This document shows, piece by piece, positions 48,801-57,195 of a stretch of DNA of 64,000 nucleotides. The position numbers and the translations under genes were made by a program. The stretch covers positions 3,835,097 through 3,899,096 of the forward strand of contig VCAZ01000001.1 in the NCBI GenBank assembly GCA_005784505.1, read 5' to 3'. How positions within the stretch are numbered: position 1 is the stretch's first letter; every line of letters starts with the position of its first letter. Source of the stretch: Bagarius yarrelli. Lineage: Eukaryota; Chordata; Actinopteri; Siluriformes; Sisoridae. The notes under the pieces are model-generated. The model was given only the letters and a program-made list of their open reading frames with translations, was not told the DNA's origin and searched no databases.

Positions 48801-51800
48801 GAAAAATGGACTTTTGGAGCTTTGCTCTGGAGAGAAGAGGAATGAAAGTCAGTCGTTGCAAGACAGAGTACATGTGTTTAAACAAAAGGGAGGGAAGTGG
48901 AACAGTGAGATTACAGGGTGAAGAGGTCGAGAAGGTACAGTAGTTTAAGTACTTGGGGGTCGACAGTCCAGAGCAATGGAGAGTGTGTAAAGGAGGTAAT
49001 GAAGTGAATACAGGCAGGTTGGAATGGGTGGAGAAACGTGTCGGGAGTGATGTGTGACAGGATATCAGCTACAATTAAAGGGAAGGTGTACAAGACAGTG
49101 GTGAGACCAGCTATGATGTATGGTTTAGAGACAGTGGTAAGACCAGCTATGATGTATGGTTTAGAGACAGTGGTGAGACCAGCTATGATGTATGGTTTAG
49201 AGACAGTGGTGAGACCACTATGAGACAGTGGTGAGACAGCTATGATGTATGGTTTAGAGACAGTGGTGAGACCAGCTATGATGTATGGTTTAGAGACAGT
49301 GGTGAGACCAGCTATGATGTATGGTTTAGAGACAGTGGTGAGACCAGCTATGATGTATGGTTTAGAGACAGTGGTGAGACCCTAGTGTATGGTGAGACAG
49401 TGGTGAGACCAGTATGATGTATGGTTTAGAGACAGTGGTGAGACCAGCTATGATGTATGGTTTAGAGACGGTGGCACTGAGGAAGAGACAGGTGGCAGAG
49501 CTGTAAGTAGCAGAGCTGAAGATGTTGAGGTTTTCTTTGGGAGTGACGAGGTTGGACAGGATTAGGAACGAGTTCATTAGGGGGACGACTCATGTTAGAT
49601 GTTTTGGGAGAAAGTCAGGGAGTCCAGATTGAGGTGGTTTGGACATGTACAGAGGAGGGATAGTGAATATATTGGTAGGAGGATGTTAGAAATGAAGCTA
49701 CCAGGCAGAAGGCAAAGAGGAAGACCAAAGAGGAGGTATATGGATGCGATAAACGAGGACATGAAGTTAGTGTGTGTGAGTGAAGAGGATGTAGAGAATA
49801 GCGTTAGGTGGAGACAGATGATTCGCTGTGGCGACCCCTAAAAGGGAACAGCCGAAAGGAGAAGAGATTGAAAAATGGACTCTGGGTTAAAACGGCATAA
49901 CAGTGATACTGATAAAAATAAGTTAAGTCGCTGTCACATATGTTAATTAAGGTTATACACACAGAAATAAAAGTCCTAATATAGAAATATGTGCAGTGTG
50001 ACAAAGACTCATAAGACATCCGGAGACATAATAATGCTTAATGGTTAACGCTAGAATGCAAAGAATGTGTTCCTTCTAATAGCAGCTATTTCTCAGGCTA
50101 AAACTTGATCCAGAGCCAGAAATAAACGCCAACACTAATATCAAAATGCTCCAAAAACAGAATCTCCTTAAAAAATGTTAAATAAAGACACAAATTCATC
50201 TCAAGTAAACACCCGATGGAAAGAAAAAAAAAAAAGCGTGACACACTAAAAAACCCACCTCCTCTCTTGCCTTTCTTTCAGCCTCCTCTTGCTTTTTCAG
50301 TCTCTCTTCCTCCTCCAGCACCTTCCTCCTATCCTCTCTCTTCCTCTTCAGCTCCTCCAGCTCGACCTCAGCCTCCTGCTGCCTCTGTTTCATCCTCTCA
50401 AACTCCTCGTTCTCTGTCTCGTCTCTTCTCCTCTTTAGCTCCTCCAGCTTCCTCTCAGCTTCCAAGCGTGTTTGCTCGCTGTCGTCTCCTTCCTCTGCTG
50501 CTGGGCCCTCGAAAGAGTGCACGCTGCCACGGCTGGCACACACACAAACACACACACACACACGGTTAAACAAACTCATGGATGCATACATCCATATGAG
50601 TGTGTATACACCGAGCGTATGACACCTACAGGTAGTTTTTAAGAAGTTCAGGTTACACCTCCATCCCCCACCACACACACACAAACACACACACACACTT
50701 CAGAACACTGCTATCTAAGGTGACAGTCTTGCATTACAGGTTTGGAATTGAATGACTGGAAATCAAATACACTGTTTGAAAAGACAAATTCTGTGTGTGT
50801 AATGAGAGCGTATTAACTATTTCACTTATATATATATATATATACACAGTCTGTGATCTGACACACCTTTGGGTTCTCTCCACCTTCTTGTGCTTGCTGT
50901 CCTCATACACTCCTCCGTTCGGCTGCTTGATCTTCCCTCCTGCGTCCTCATCCTCCATCTGCCGACAGAGAGAAACAACTCAGAACATGGTAGAAACTAC
51001 GCTCTCGGTGAGGTGAAGCTGCTCAGGGTCACACGGAAATGAAAGGATGGGTGAGACAGTGGACAGGTGAAATGAAGTCACACAGTCATCTACACTGCAA
51101 ACACACACTTCGGTCATGCAACAAGCTGTTACCAGTCTGTGGAAACACTTCACTGGTGAGGAAACATAACCACACAGAACAGACTGTGACCTTACTGACG
51201 ACTTTGGCCGCGTTGATGGAGACGGCAGGTTGTGGTGGACACACTGGGGTGGTGGATAATGTTTAGGTTTTGGGGGAAAAGTGTCGGAGTTTTAGATATA
51301 TTTGGATTGGAAAATAATAAAATGTAAAATAATTACAATAGCAACTGATTGATTAGGGCTGCACAATTAATTAAATTGAATTTCTGATACGTTTAATCAA
51401 ATAAAATAATCAACTGAGAGACTAATGAGGCTAATATTCCACAGAGGGAAGTATAATATAAGTAATAAAACGAACGGATGGACATTTGTTTGATGTTCTG
51501 TATCGTTCCATATATAAAAAAAAGTAGTTGTTGGCAAATTGCTGTCGTATAACAGGAAAAAAAGTCTATCGACACTTTTTTTGGGGATTGATTAACAGCA
51601 TAATCATCAATTCTTTATATAAATAACCTGCAATTCCAGGTATTTAGGTGGAATCTATGCTGAATTAATCAGCTTTTGTACATGCAAGTTGGCTGACAAG
51701 GCGGGACGAATAATGACAAAAATGAGTTCTATATACAAATACAAGTTATATGTTAATTACACAAGCTGAGAAACGTAACGTCTCGATGCATTCGCTTTTA

Positions 51801-53487
51801 TTTGTGACTAAATAAAAATTCCTAGTTAACAAAGTTACGAAGCCTTAGTAGAAAATGTTTTTTAAAAACATCAGATTTTTTCATCATGTTTTCGTCAGTA
51901 ACAAAATATAATTCATTATTGTGCAGCCCTACATATGATTTGGATTTTTGCAATGTACACAGTGGTATCTTGACTTACAAGTGTCCCAACTAACGAATTT
52001 TTGGAGATACGAGATTTTTTCAGACACCCAACCGCTACATATGATAGCGAATGCCACAGTCAACACTGTAACATCCTCCCAGCATCCTGTCTCACTCGAT
52101 AGCTAGTCAGACATCGAGTGTGTTAGCAAGTGATCTCCAAGGTAAATACTGTACATTATACTATATAAAATAAAACCAGTTTATTGCAGTACAGTCTATT
52201 TTATTGTGTTTTTATACAATATTCGTTATTTATACGTTTATTTAAAAACAAAATTGTGGTGTTCTTTTGGGGACCCGGAACAGATTAATGGCATTTCAGT
52301 TCCTTTCAATGGGGAAAATTTGATTTGACATACGAGTAATTTGAGTTATTAAACTCATAAGTCAAGGCACCGCTGTACTTCAAATTTTAGGTTCAGTTTT
52401 AAAAAACAATTTTAAACATTTTAAAAATAAAATAAAAAAAACACTTCTTACACTAAGCCCCAAAAGCTCTAATTATCCATCATCATCAATTATCAACCCT
52501 TCTAACGAACCGCAGTCGTTTATTACAAATTGTCTGCTTTTTATCAGCTGCTCTGTGTAAGCACCTCCAACTCATGCTTCCCTACTTCCTCTACTTCCTC
52601 ATCCACCCCTGCCGCATCCTCGTCCACTTCCTGCTTTGAAATGACTGTAGACTCGTCTTCATTTAAAAGCCTGCTATTTTCACTCGGACGCACAGCATCC
52701 TGACCAGTATCACCCTACGAAAGGAATGAAGGGACTAGATGGTTCAAGCTGCATCGTGTGAAATCAGAAGAAGAGGGAAATAACCACAGCCGTACCTCTT
52801 CCTCAATTTTAGCATTTTCCTCAACGGATTCCTGAAAGTGAACAACGTTCATCAAAACCAACTCGGCTGGAATTCCTGGCAGCTACAAACTGCGTAAAAT
52901 CATGTGGAGCATTAAAGTGATTTACACAAAACACACCTGCTCCCTCAAGTAAGACCGGCGTGGCTTCTCCTCCACTAGTTCCATCTGTGGAACCAACTCC
53001 TCCTTCACCTCCTCCTTGCTGTTGAGCGCCGGCTCGTCCTCCTGATTGCTGAATGCTTGGTAAGAGGTGGTGGAGGTGCTCTCCACACTGTAGGTACTGT
53101 AGGACGGATCGTCGACAGAGTCCAGCTGTTTCTGCCTGTCCAGCGCCTCCTTCATCCTCTTCTGTCTGCGCTCCTCACGCTTGGCCAGTCGATCGAGCAG
53201 GGCTTGCTCCTCCTCATCACCCTCACCGGCCTGGCCCGTGTTTAGCTCTGAGCTCGACACCGTCTTTGTCGCTGTGACACTGAGGGAGAGAGAGGGAAAG
53301 AGAGAGAGAGAGAGAAAGAGGGAGGGGGAGAAAGAAAGCAACAGAGAGAGATAGAAAGAGGGGGAGAGAGGGGGAGAGGGAGGAAGAAAGAAAGAAAGAA
53401 AGAGAACGAAAGATAGAAAGAGAAGAGAGGGGAAGAGGCAGAGAGAGGGGGTGGAAGAAAGAAAGAAAGAAAAGAAAAAGAAAGCGA

Positions 53488-53539
<52 letters not shown>

Positions 53540-53570
53540 GAAAAAGGGAGGGAGAGATGGGGAGAGGGTG

Positions 53571-53607
<37 letters not shown>

Positions 53608-54344
53608 GAAAGAGAAAGAGAGCAGAAAGAGAAGAGAAGAGAGGGAAAGAGAGAAAGAGAGAGGAAAGATTAATGGACTATAAAACACTGCACAAAAATT
53701 TTAAAAAGATATTTAAATCTGCCTTGGCCAGTAAGAAAAAGTAATTGCCCCCCTAACCCTAATAAATAGTAAATGACATTGTGTGGTACGTCATACAAGT
53801 TAAAGTATTATAACTGTAGGAACAGTGACATCATCACGTCTTTTCTGTGAGCCTCTATTAATATAGCGCTTTTTAACGATAGACATTGGGTCAAAGCAGC
53901 TTTACAGAATCACATCAAATAAGACAATACAAGGAACACTCACTAAAACAGTTCAATTAGTATTAATGTTTATTATGAAATAATTATTATTTAATTAATT
54001 AATGTCTATAAATTAAGAGTCTTTAACTAAGCAAACCAGAGGCGACAGAAGCATAGAACCAAAACTCCATCAGTGACAGAATGGAGAAAAAAGGGATGTG
54101 ATGTGCTGTGATTTGCTCTGGTGTACGAATCTATGCATGGTGCTCACGTCGGGACGACCCACTGCTTCCACCCCACTGAGCCGCTATAGGAAGTTACATG
54201 TACACGGAAGAGCGCTAAAGGACAGCGTAGTGATAAAGAACGTTATTTTGGTAGTCTTTATGAAGCTTCGTCTGCCTTATATATGTCCTATCAAGATAGA
54301 GTGCTACAAAATTGAAGACAGCCAAGAGTATACCTGCTTTCTGG

Positions 54345-54382
<38 letters not shown>

Positions 54383-54907
54383 CCACACTGTGGGAAAGTC
54401 CATAAAGGAGAGCAAGTGACCCCTAGTGCCTGCTTCATACCACTGACTCTCAGCTGAGCTTTTCTGAACTGTGTAATAAAAAGACGAATCAAAGGGAACC
54501 CGACATCTAATTCCAACAGTGGGCGAAGTGGTAGCTCAATGGTTAATTTGGTGGACCGCTACCTGGAAGATCAGGGTTCGATATCCAGCACCAAGACGTT
54601 AGCACTGTTGGGCCCCTGTCTAAGGCCCCTAACCCTGAATTAATCATTTGTATAAAAATAGATAAATGTAGGTCAAATTCCAAAAATGTAAATCAGCCCA
54701 AGTGATAAGCAGAAGATTAAAGGGCTTTGCTCAGGAGTAGTGCTGGCGGTCGTTTTATCTTTGGCTTAGGATTTGAACTCACAACCTTCTTGGGACTAAG
54801 ATAGACATTCAAAATTATAAAAAAAACCTGAGAATTGAACCCATGATTTTCTTTTCAGCAGCCCAACACTAAGCTACCACTTTGAACACTTTTTATCTGG
54901 TCCCTAA

Positions 54908-54948
<41 letters not shown>

Positions 54949-55090
54949 CCTATGGCTGTTCAGCCCTTCGCTCTCAGCTGGGTTAGCTATCTCCTCATTC
55001 TCCTTGTTTCGTATGCGCTCTTGGCGAGCTCTTCGCCGACGCTCACGAGCTGCCTCTTCCTCATCTTCCTCAGTCCGGCGGTAGGCCATT
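31055..55090 (-). CDS. cald1: Caldesmon, low-molecular-weight form (about 550 aa seen; first coding exon missing)
   Basis: Fourteen minus-strand exons, in transcript order: 54950-55090, 52937-53279, 52796-52831, 52565-52714, 50867-50958, 50259-50532, 47403-47543, 43138-43181, 42062-42137, 39728-39865, 39522-39617, 37538-37606, 33960-33996, 31055-31068. Phases agree throughout and the frame ends in TAA. Caldesmon signatures include EEEAARERRRRARQER, RLAKREERRQKRMKEAL, KLEELKRRRDETENEEFERM, RRMKEEIERRRAEAAERRQK, GVRNIKSMWEKGNVFSS (calmodulin- and actin-binding) and KRNLWENK. Caldesmon binds actin, tropomyosin, myosin and Ca2+/calmodulin and inhibits actomyosin ATPase in smooth and non-muscle cells. 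The length matches l-caldesmon. The expected N-terminal exon upstream of 'MAYRR' was not found up to 64000. The C-terminus runs VTSRGESKSVANGTGP, longer than the mammalian end. Confidence 0.94.
31151..31350 (+). repeat. tRNA-derived SINE (family A), best preserved copy
   Basis: 'GGTGGCTCATGGTTAAGGTG' and 'GTGGGTTCGATTCCCAGCTT' are intact A and B boxes. 'CACTGTTGGGCCCCTGAGC' and the full tail 'GTAAGTCGCTCTGGATAAGG' with 'TGTCTGCCAAATGC' and terminal AAATGTAAATGTAAAT repeats follow. It lies in the last cald1 intron, antisense to the gene. Confidence 0.85.
31690..32515. repeat. Compound minisatellite: 37-bp core alternating with (TAAA)n
   Basis: A core AACAACATATAAGCAAACAA followed by AGGGAAAAGGAAAGAAA recurs about ten times, near 31710, 31777, 31846, 31916, 31991, 32043, 32158, 32234, 32341 and 32417. 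The cores are separated by (TAAA)n spacers of varying length. It lies in the last cald1 intron. The 307-residue minus frame of Phe, Leu, Ile and Tyr is compositional. Confidence 0.9.
33325..33361. repeat. (GT)n microsatellite
   Basis: About 18 GT units. The flanks (32520-33890, last cald1 intron) show nothing else recognised. Confidence 0.9.
33894..33941. repeat. (AC)n microsatellite next to a cald1 donor
   Basis: About 23 AC units; on the transcript this is (GU)n starting 16 bases after the donor of exon 33960-33996. Confidence 0.9.
35325..35640. repeat. Dispersed teleost repeat
   Basis: 'CATTTATCTTCTATACCCG' and 'TTGGGGTCACAGGGATC', 'TTTTTGGACTGTGGGAGGAA', 'CACGGGGAGAACATGCAAAC' and 'GGGAATCGAACCCAGG' are the standard pieces of an abundant fish repeat. 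The same family is at 1740-1905 and 57090-57195. Confidence 0.7.
35951..36110 (+). repeat. tRNA-derived SINE (family A), degenerate
   Basis: 'GAGGCTTAGTGGTAAGG', then 'CCCCTGAGCAAGGTCCTCAA' and 'GTCGCTCTGGATAAGGGC' with 'GCCTACCAAATGC'. The B-box region is mostly deleted. Confidence 0.7.
36170..36455 (-). repeat. LINE-type 3' tail (same family as 14097-14396)
   Basis: 'AGCTTTGTTGTCATTTCAAC', 'CACAGTGAAATAAAACTCTCC' and 'AAGTGCATGTGTGCAACCTG' are the complement of the tail at 14097-14396. Confidence 0.6.
37607..39521 (-). other. cald1 intron without recognised content
   Basis: No repeat family or coding exon recognised. A minus-strand AG...GT-bounded 17-mer at about 37746-37762 was considered as an exon and dropped. 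Confidence 0.4.
39866..42061 (-). other. cald1 intron with one SINE tail
   Basis: A SINE family A tail ('ACGTCGCTCCGGACAAGAGC' and 'GTCTGCTAACTGCTGTAAAT') lies at 40590-40630. Nothing else was recognised. Confidence 0.5.
42258..42975 (+). mobile_element. LINE reverse-transcriptase fragment (5'-truncated), copy 1
   Basis: 'TACTTGGGGGTCGACAGTCC' starts the fragment and 'GATTCGCTGTGGAGACCCC' with AAAGGGAACAGCTGAAAGG ends it. Between them the frame encodes the C-terminal part of a LINE ORF2 (VVRPAMMYGLE, then LRRKQVAKLE-type and GRRQRGRPKRRYMDAI-type sequence). It looks RTE-like, which is an assignment by eye. The 36-bp block encoding TVVRPAMMYGLE is repeated about five times at 42412-42606. The frame is broken. 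It lies in a cald1 intron. Confidence 0.8.
43231..43276. repeat. (AC)n microsatellite
   Basis: About 23 AC units, which read (GU)n on the transcript and end 50 bases upstream of the acceptor of cald1 exon 43138-43181. Confidence 0.9.
43853..44116 (-). repeat. SINE family B with internal duplication
   Basis: The family B order is preserved but the segment with the B-box complement occurs twice ('GGGGGTTAAACCCAGGTG' near 43986 and 'GGGGCTTGAACCCAGGTC' near 44037). The copy is therefore partly dimeric. Confidence 0.65.
44155..44333 (-). repeat. tRNA-derived SINE (family A)
   Basis: The complement of the tail ('GGCATTTGGCAGATGCCCTT', 'ATCCAGAGCAACTGACATT'), then 'GGGAATCGAACCCACAATC' (B box) and 'GAGCCACCACTTCCCC' (head). 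Confidence 0.75.
44410..44482 (-). tRNA. tRNA-Cys(GCA)-like sequence, probably degenerate
   Basis: The minus strand reads GGGGGTAATAGCTCAGCGGG, then AGAGCG, TTTGACTGCAGATCCAGAGG, CCCCCAATTCAAATCTGGG and TGCCCCC. The acceptor stem is complete, the D arm (GCTC/GAGC) is intact, and the anticodon loop CTGCAGA carries GCA. Compared with vertebrate tRNA-Cys there is an extra base between acceptor stem and D arm, one mismatch in the anticodon stem and one in the T stem. It could be a pseudogene or weakly active. It is not part of the neighbouring SINE. Confidence 0.6.
44876..45069. mobile_element. hAT-type MITE (194 bp) with perfect 8-bp target duplication
   Basis: The ends CAGAGCTGGGCGATCTCGGT and its near-complement (right end read inward: CAGGGGTGGGCAATCTCGGT) give inverted repeats of about 55 bp. 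The element is flanked on both sides by TCTTACGC (44868-44875 and 45070-45077). It is non-coding and nearly palindromic. Confidence 0.9.
45078..47402 (-). other. Rest of the cald1 intron 43182-47402
   Basis: A partial SINE family A copy (minus) is at 45591-45676, an (AC)n/(AT)n at 45850-45886 and a chimeric SINE at 46180-46363. Otherwise nothing recognised. Confidence 0.5.
46180..46363 (-). repeat. SINE: family B body with family A head
   Basis: The plus-strand left part ('CGCATATCCCATCTTAGTAA', 'CAGGGTCAGCTATGATACAG') is family B. The right part ('CTTCGGGTTGGTAGTCCAAC', 'GAGCTACCACTTCCC') matches the head of family A copies such as 44155-44333. Confidence 0.6.
48045..48775 (+). repeat. Dispersed fish repeat split by a LINE 3' fragment
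   Basis: Left part: 'GGTTTCTCTCAAGG' and 'CTCAGGGAGTTTTTCCTTGC'. Right part from about 48690: 'GTAAAGCTGCTTTGACACAATG', 'AAAAGCGCTGTGCACATAC' and 'GAATTGAATTAAT'. These two halves are normally adjacent. Between them (about 48150-48690) lies a LINE-type 3' piece with a 90-codon frame and the tail 'GGCAATAAAGCTCTTTGTGA'. It lies in cald1 intron 47544-50258. Confidence 0.6.
48813..49867 (+). mobile_element. LINE reverse-transcriptase fragment (5'-truncated), copy 2, with target duplication
   Basis: The element is bounded by TTGAAAAATGGACT at 48799-48812 and again at 49868-49881, a 14-bp target-site duplication. It encodes the C-terminal end of a LINE ORF2: RCKTEYMCLNKREGSG, FKYLGVDSPEQW, VVRPAMMYGLE, then RWFGHVQRRDSEYIGRRMLE, LPGRRQRGRPKRRYMDAI and RWRQMIRCGDP, ending in the 3' tail GCTGTGGCGACCCCTAAAAG. 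The 36-bp TVVRPAMMYGLE block is repeated about ten times at 49096-49470. The frame is broken by stops and indels. Confidence 0.85.
50959..52564 (-). other. cald1 intron without the h-caldesmon repeat exon
   Basis: No long Glu/Arg/Lys-rich frame is present on the minus strand, so nothing like the mammalian smooth-muscle repeat segment is seen. No repeat family was recognised. Confidence 0.5.
52565..52714 (-). CDS. cald1: cald1 acidic exon with weak donor
   Basis: The acceptor TTCGTAG precedes an open frame of 50 codons rich in Glu, Asp and Val, in phase with both neighbours. The proposed donor GTGCTT is weak; without it the frame reads six more codons to a TGA. The sequence is not conserved enough to recognise, as expected for this divergent part of caldesmon. 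Confidence 0.6.
52937..53279 (-). CDS. cald1: cald1 large N-terminal exon
   Basis: A 343-nt exon encoding the 'DEEEQALLDRLAKREERRQKR' region, which matches human caldesmon's myosin-binding part. It joins in phase to the 141-nt exon upstream through the acceptor at 53280-53281. A pyrimidine tract of about 390 nt (transcript sense) ends at that acceptor. Confidence 0.9.
53282..53668. repeat. GA-rich tract (transcript CU-rich)
   Basis: About 390 bases almost entirely purine on the plus strand with (GA)n and (GAAA)n blocks, starting at the acceptor of cald1 exon 52937-53279. Confidence 0.9.
53845..53930 (-). repeat. Fragment of the 48045-48775 repeat family
   Basis: 'ATAGCGCTTTTTAACGATAG' and 'TCAAAGCAGCTTTACAGAAT' are the complement of the right half of that family. 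Confidence 0.55.
54521..54692 (+). repeat. tRNA-derived SINE (family A)
   Basis: 'GTGGTAGCTCAATGGTTAA', 'CAGGGTTCGATATCCAGC' and 'CACTGTTGGGCCCCTGTC'; the tail is degenerate. It lies in the intron between cald1 exons 54950-55090 and 52937-53279. Confidence 0.75.
54911..54942. repeat. (TG)n just beyond a cald1 donor
   Basis: About 16 TG units on the plus strand, read as (CA)n on the transcript starting within 10 bases of the donor of exon 54950-55090. Confidence 0.95.
54950..55090 (-). CDS. cald1: cald1 first exon in window (AYRR...ARERRRRARQER)
   Basis: The exon starts with the last base of a codon and then ATG GCC TAC CGC, matching the caldesmon 'AYQRNDDDEEEAARERRRRARQER' block. The internal Met is not taken as the start because vertebrate caldesmon has about 22 residues before it. 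On the transcript a (UG)n tract abuts the acceptor and a (CA)n tract follows the donor within 10 bases. Confidence 0.9.
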
Positions 55091-55093
55091 CTG

Positions 55094-55096
55094 CAC

Positions 55097-55132
<36 letters not shown>
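55094..55132. repeat. (AC)n at a cald1 acceptor
   Basis: About 19 AC units with one G, read as (UG)n on the transcript. It runs directly into the CAG acceptor of exon 54950-55090. Confidence 0.95.
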
Positions 55133-55135
<3 letters not shown>

Positions 55136-55224
55136 AACAAGGTTTAGTTTGCTGGAGTTAGACAGACACAGACGGAAGCAGGATAGAATTCCGATGACAG
55201 TAAATGAGTCATTAGAGTTTTTGC

Positions 55225-55260
<36 letters not shown>

Positions 55261-55822
55261 GAGGAAGCCTGTGCTTGTATATAACGTTTGTAAACTTTAT
55301 TTTACTTATTTACTGAATGAAACGCTAAAAACAGCAAGACTTTGTTGTAGTCTGAAAATGTTTGGTGATTGACGACAGCGTTTGGTTAACGCCTAAGAAA
55401 GACCTCTGGGACTGTGACATCAATATATAGACTGGACTGTAAAGACGTCCCATGTCCTCTGTTTCTTTACTTCTAGCATGTCTAGCAGGACTATGGTGGA
55501 GATAATGCAGTCCAGACTCAGACATGGTGTCCCGGGGCCAAGTTAATTCTTTTTTATAAGTGCAGTGAAGTTTCTCAGGATGAAACCGGACACACACACA
55601 CACCGTAGTTTCCTCTACGGTGTGTGAAGTGACGATGATTTATTACACGTTAAAGATTTAAAAAAAAAAAAATAGTTCAAAGAACTAAAAGCATCTTTTT
55701 CACATATTTCACCTTTCAGTTCACAATTGCAAGGAAATGATTTCATATATTTAAAATCACACAGATATCAGAAGCAACAAAAAAACCACACAGCCGTTAT
55801 TTCACAACATAAACATCCCAGC

Positions 55823-55871
<49 letters not shown>

Positions 55872-55984
55872 CTTTTTTCCCCTTCCCCACTTTTTACAGT
55901 CCTTTGTTTAAAACCAAGTCACTTTATACATAAAATTACTGTGACTCAATAAATTAAATTAAATAACTACTAAAACATGGCAAT

Positions 55985-56487
55985 AAATGAGGAGATAGAA
56001 AGAGAGAGAGATGAGATGAAAAAGAAAGAGAGGGATGAAGAGAGAAAGAGAGAGAGAAAGAGAGATGAAGAGAGAAAGTAAGAGAGAAAGAGAGAGATGA
56101 AAAGAGAATAAAAGAGAAAGAGCGAAAGAAAGAAGAAAGAAAGAGAGAGAGAAATGAAGTAAGAAAGAAAGAGAGAAAAAGAGAGAGAGGAAAGAAAGAC
56201 AGAAAGAGAGAGATGAAGAGAGAATAAGAGAGAAAGAATAAAAGAAAGAGAGAGAGATGAAGTAAGAAAGAAAGAGAGATGAAGAGAGAAAGTAAGAGAT
56301 GAAGAGAGAATAGAAGAGAAAGAACGAAAGAAAGAGAGAGAGAGAGATGAAGAAAGAAAGAAAGAGAGAGAGAGAGAAGAAGAGAGAGAAGAGAAAGAAA
56401 GAGCGAAAGAGAGAGAGAGATGAAGAGAGAACAAAAGAGAAAGAGAATGAAAAAACAGAAAGAAAGAGAGAGAGATAGAGAAAAATA

Positions 56488-56522
<35 letters not shown>

Positions 56523-56545
56523 CAGTAAGAAAAAAAGGGAGTTAA
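55985..56545. repeat. GA-rich imperfect array
   Basis: About 560 purine-rich bases with recurring AGAGAGATGAAGAGAGAA and AAGAAAGAAAGAGAGAG blocks. The Ser/Leu/Phe frames on the minus strand are artefacts. Confidence 0.9.
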
Positions 56546-56740
56546 GAAGTGAGCTCCCGGTCCAAACGGTGGCAGATTGATGGTGGTTTAAACCCACAAC
56601 CAGAGGTGGGTAAAGTAGCCAAATTTTCACCTGAGTAAAACTACTTATAAATATAATTAACCAAATCAAAGTAACAGTATTAATTACTTAAAATTACTAA
56701 ATTGTGAGCAAAATAATATGAAATAATAAGACGACTCAAG

Positions 56741-56900
56741 TACATTTACAGCATTCGGCAGACGTCCTTATCCAGAGCGACTTACATTCATCTCATTATA
56801 CAACTTAAGGGCCTTGCTCAGGGGCCCAGCAGTCATGAGCTGGGAATCGAACCCACAACCTTCGGGTCCAACACCATAACCATGAGCCACCACTTCCCCA
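56741..56900 (-). repeat. tRNA-derived SINE (family A)
   Basis: The complement of the tail ('GCATTCGGCAGACGTCCTTA', 'TCCAGAGCGACTTACATTC'), then 'GGGAATCGAACCCACAACC' and 'GAGCCACCACTTCCCC'. Confidence 0.8.
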
Positions 56901-57089
56901 CATCTTTGGACCTGATTAAATGAAGGGAAACTCCTGAATCCCGAACAAATATTAACAATCGACTACATAAAATACACACACAAAAAAAAAAACCCAAGAA
57001 AGAATTGAATGTGTGAGATTTTATAATAATTTACGATAAGATTAAAGAGCCAATAGTTCCACTGATATGCTCGCTTCTTCAACCCGCTT

Positions 57090-57195
57090 TAGGGCAGAAC
57101 GGTGTCTTAGTGATTAGCACTGTTGCCTCACAGGGACGGGACCCAGGTTCGATTCCTGCATGAGGCTCTTCCTGTGTGGCGTTTGCATGTTCTAG
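57090..57195. repeat. Dispersed teleost repeat, fragment
   Basis: 'GTGATTAGCACTGTTGCCTC', 'CCCAGGTTCGATTCC' and 'GTGTGGCGTTTGCATGTTCT' are the complement of the right part of the repeat at 35325-35640. Confidence 0.6.
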
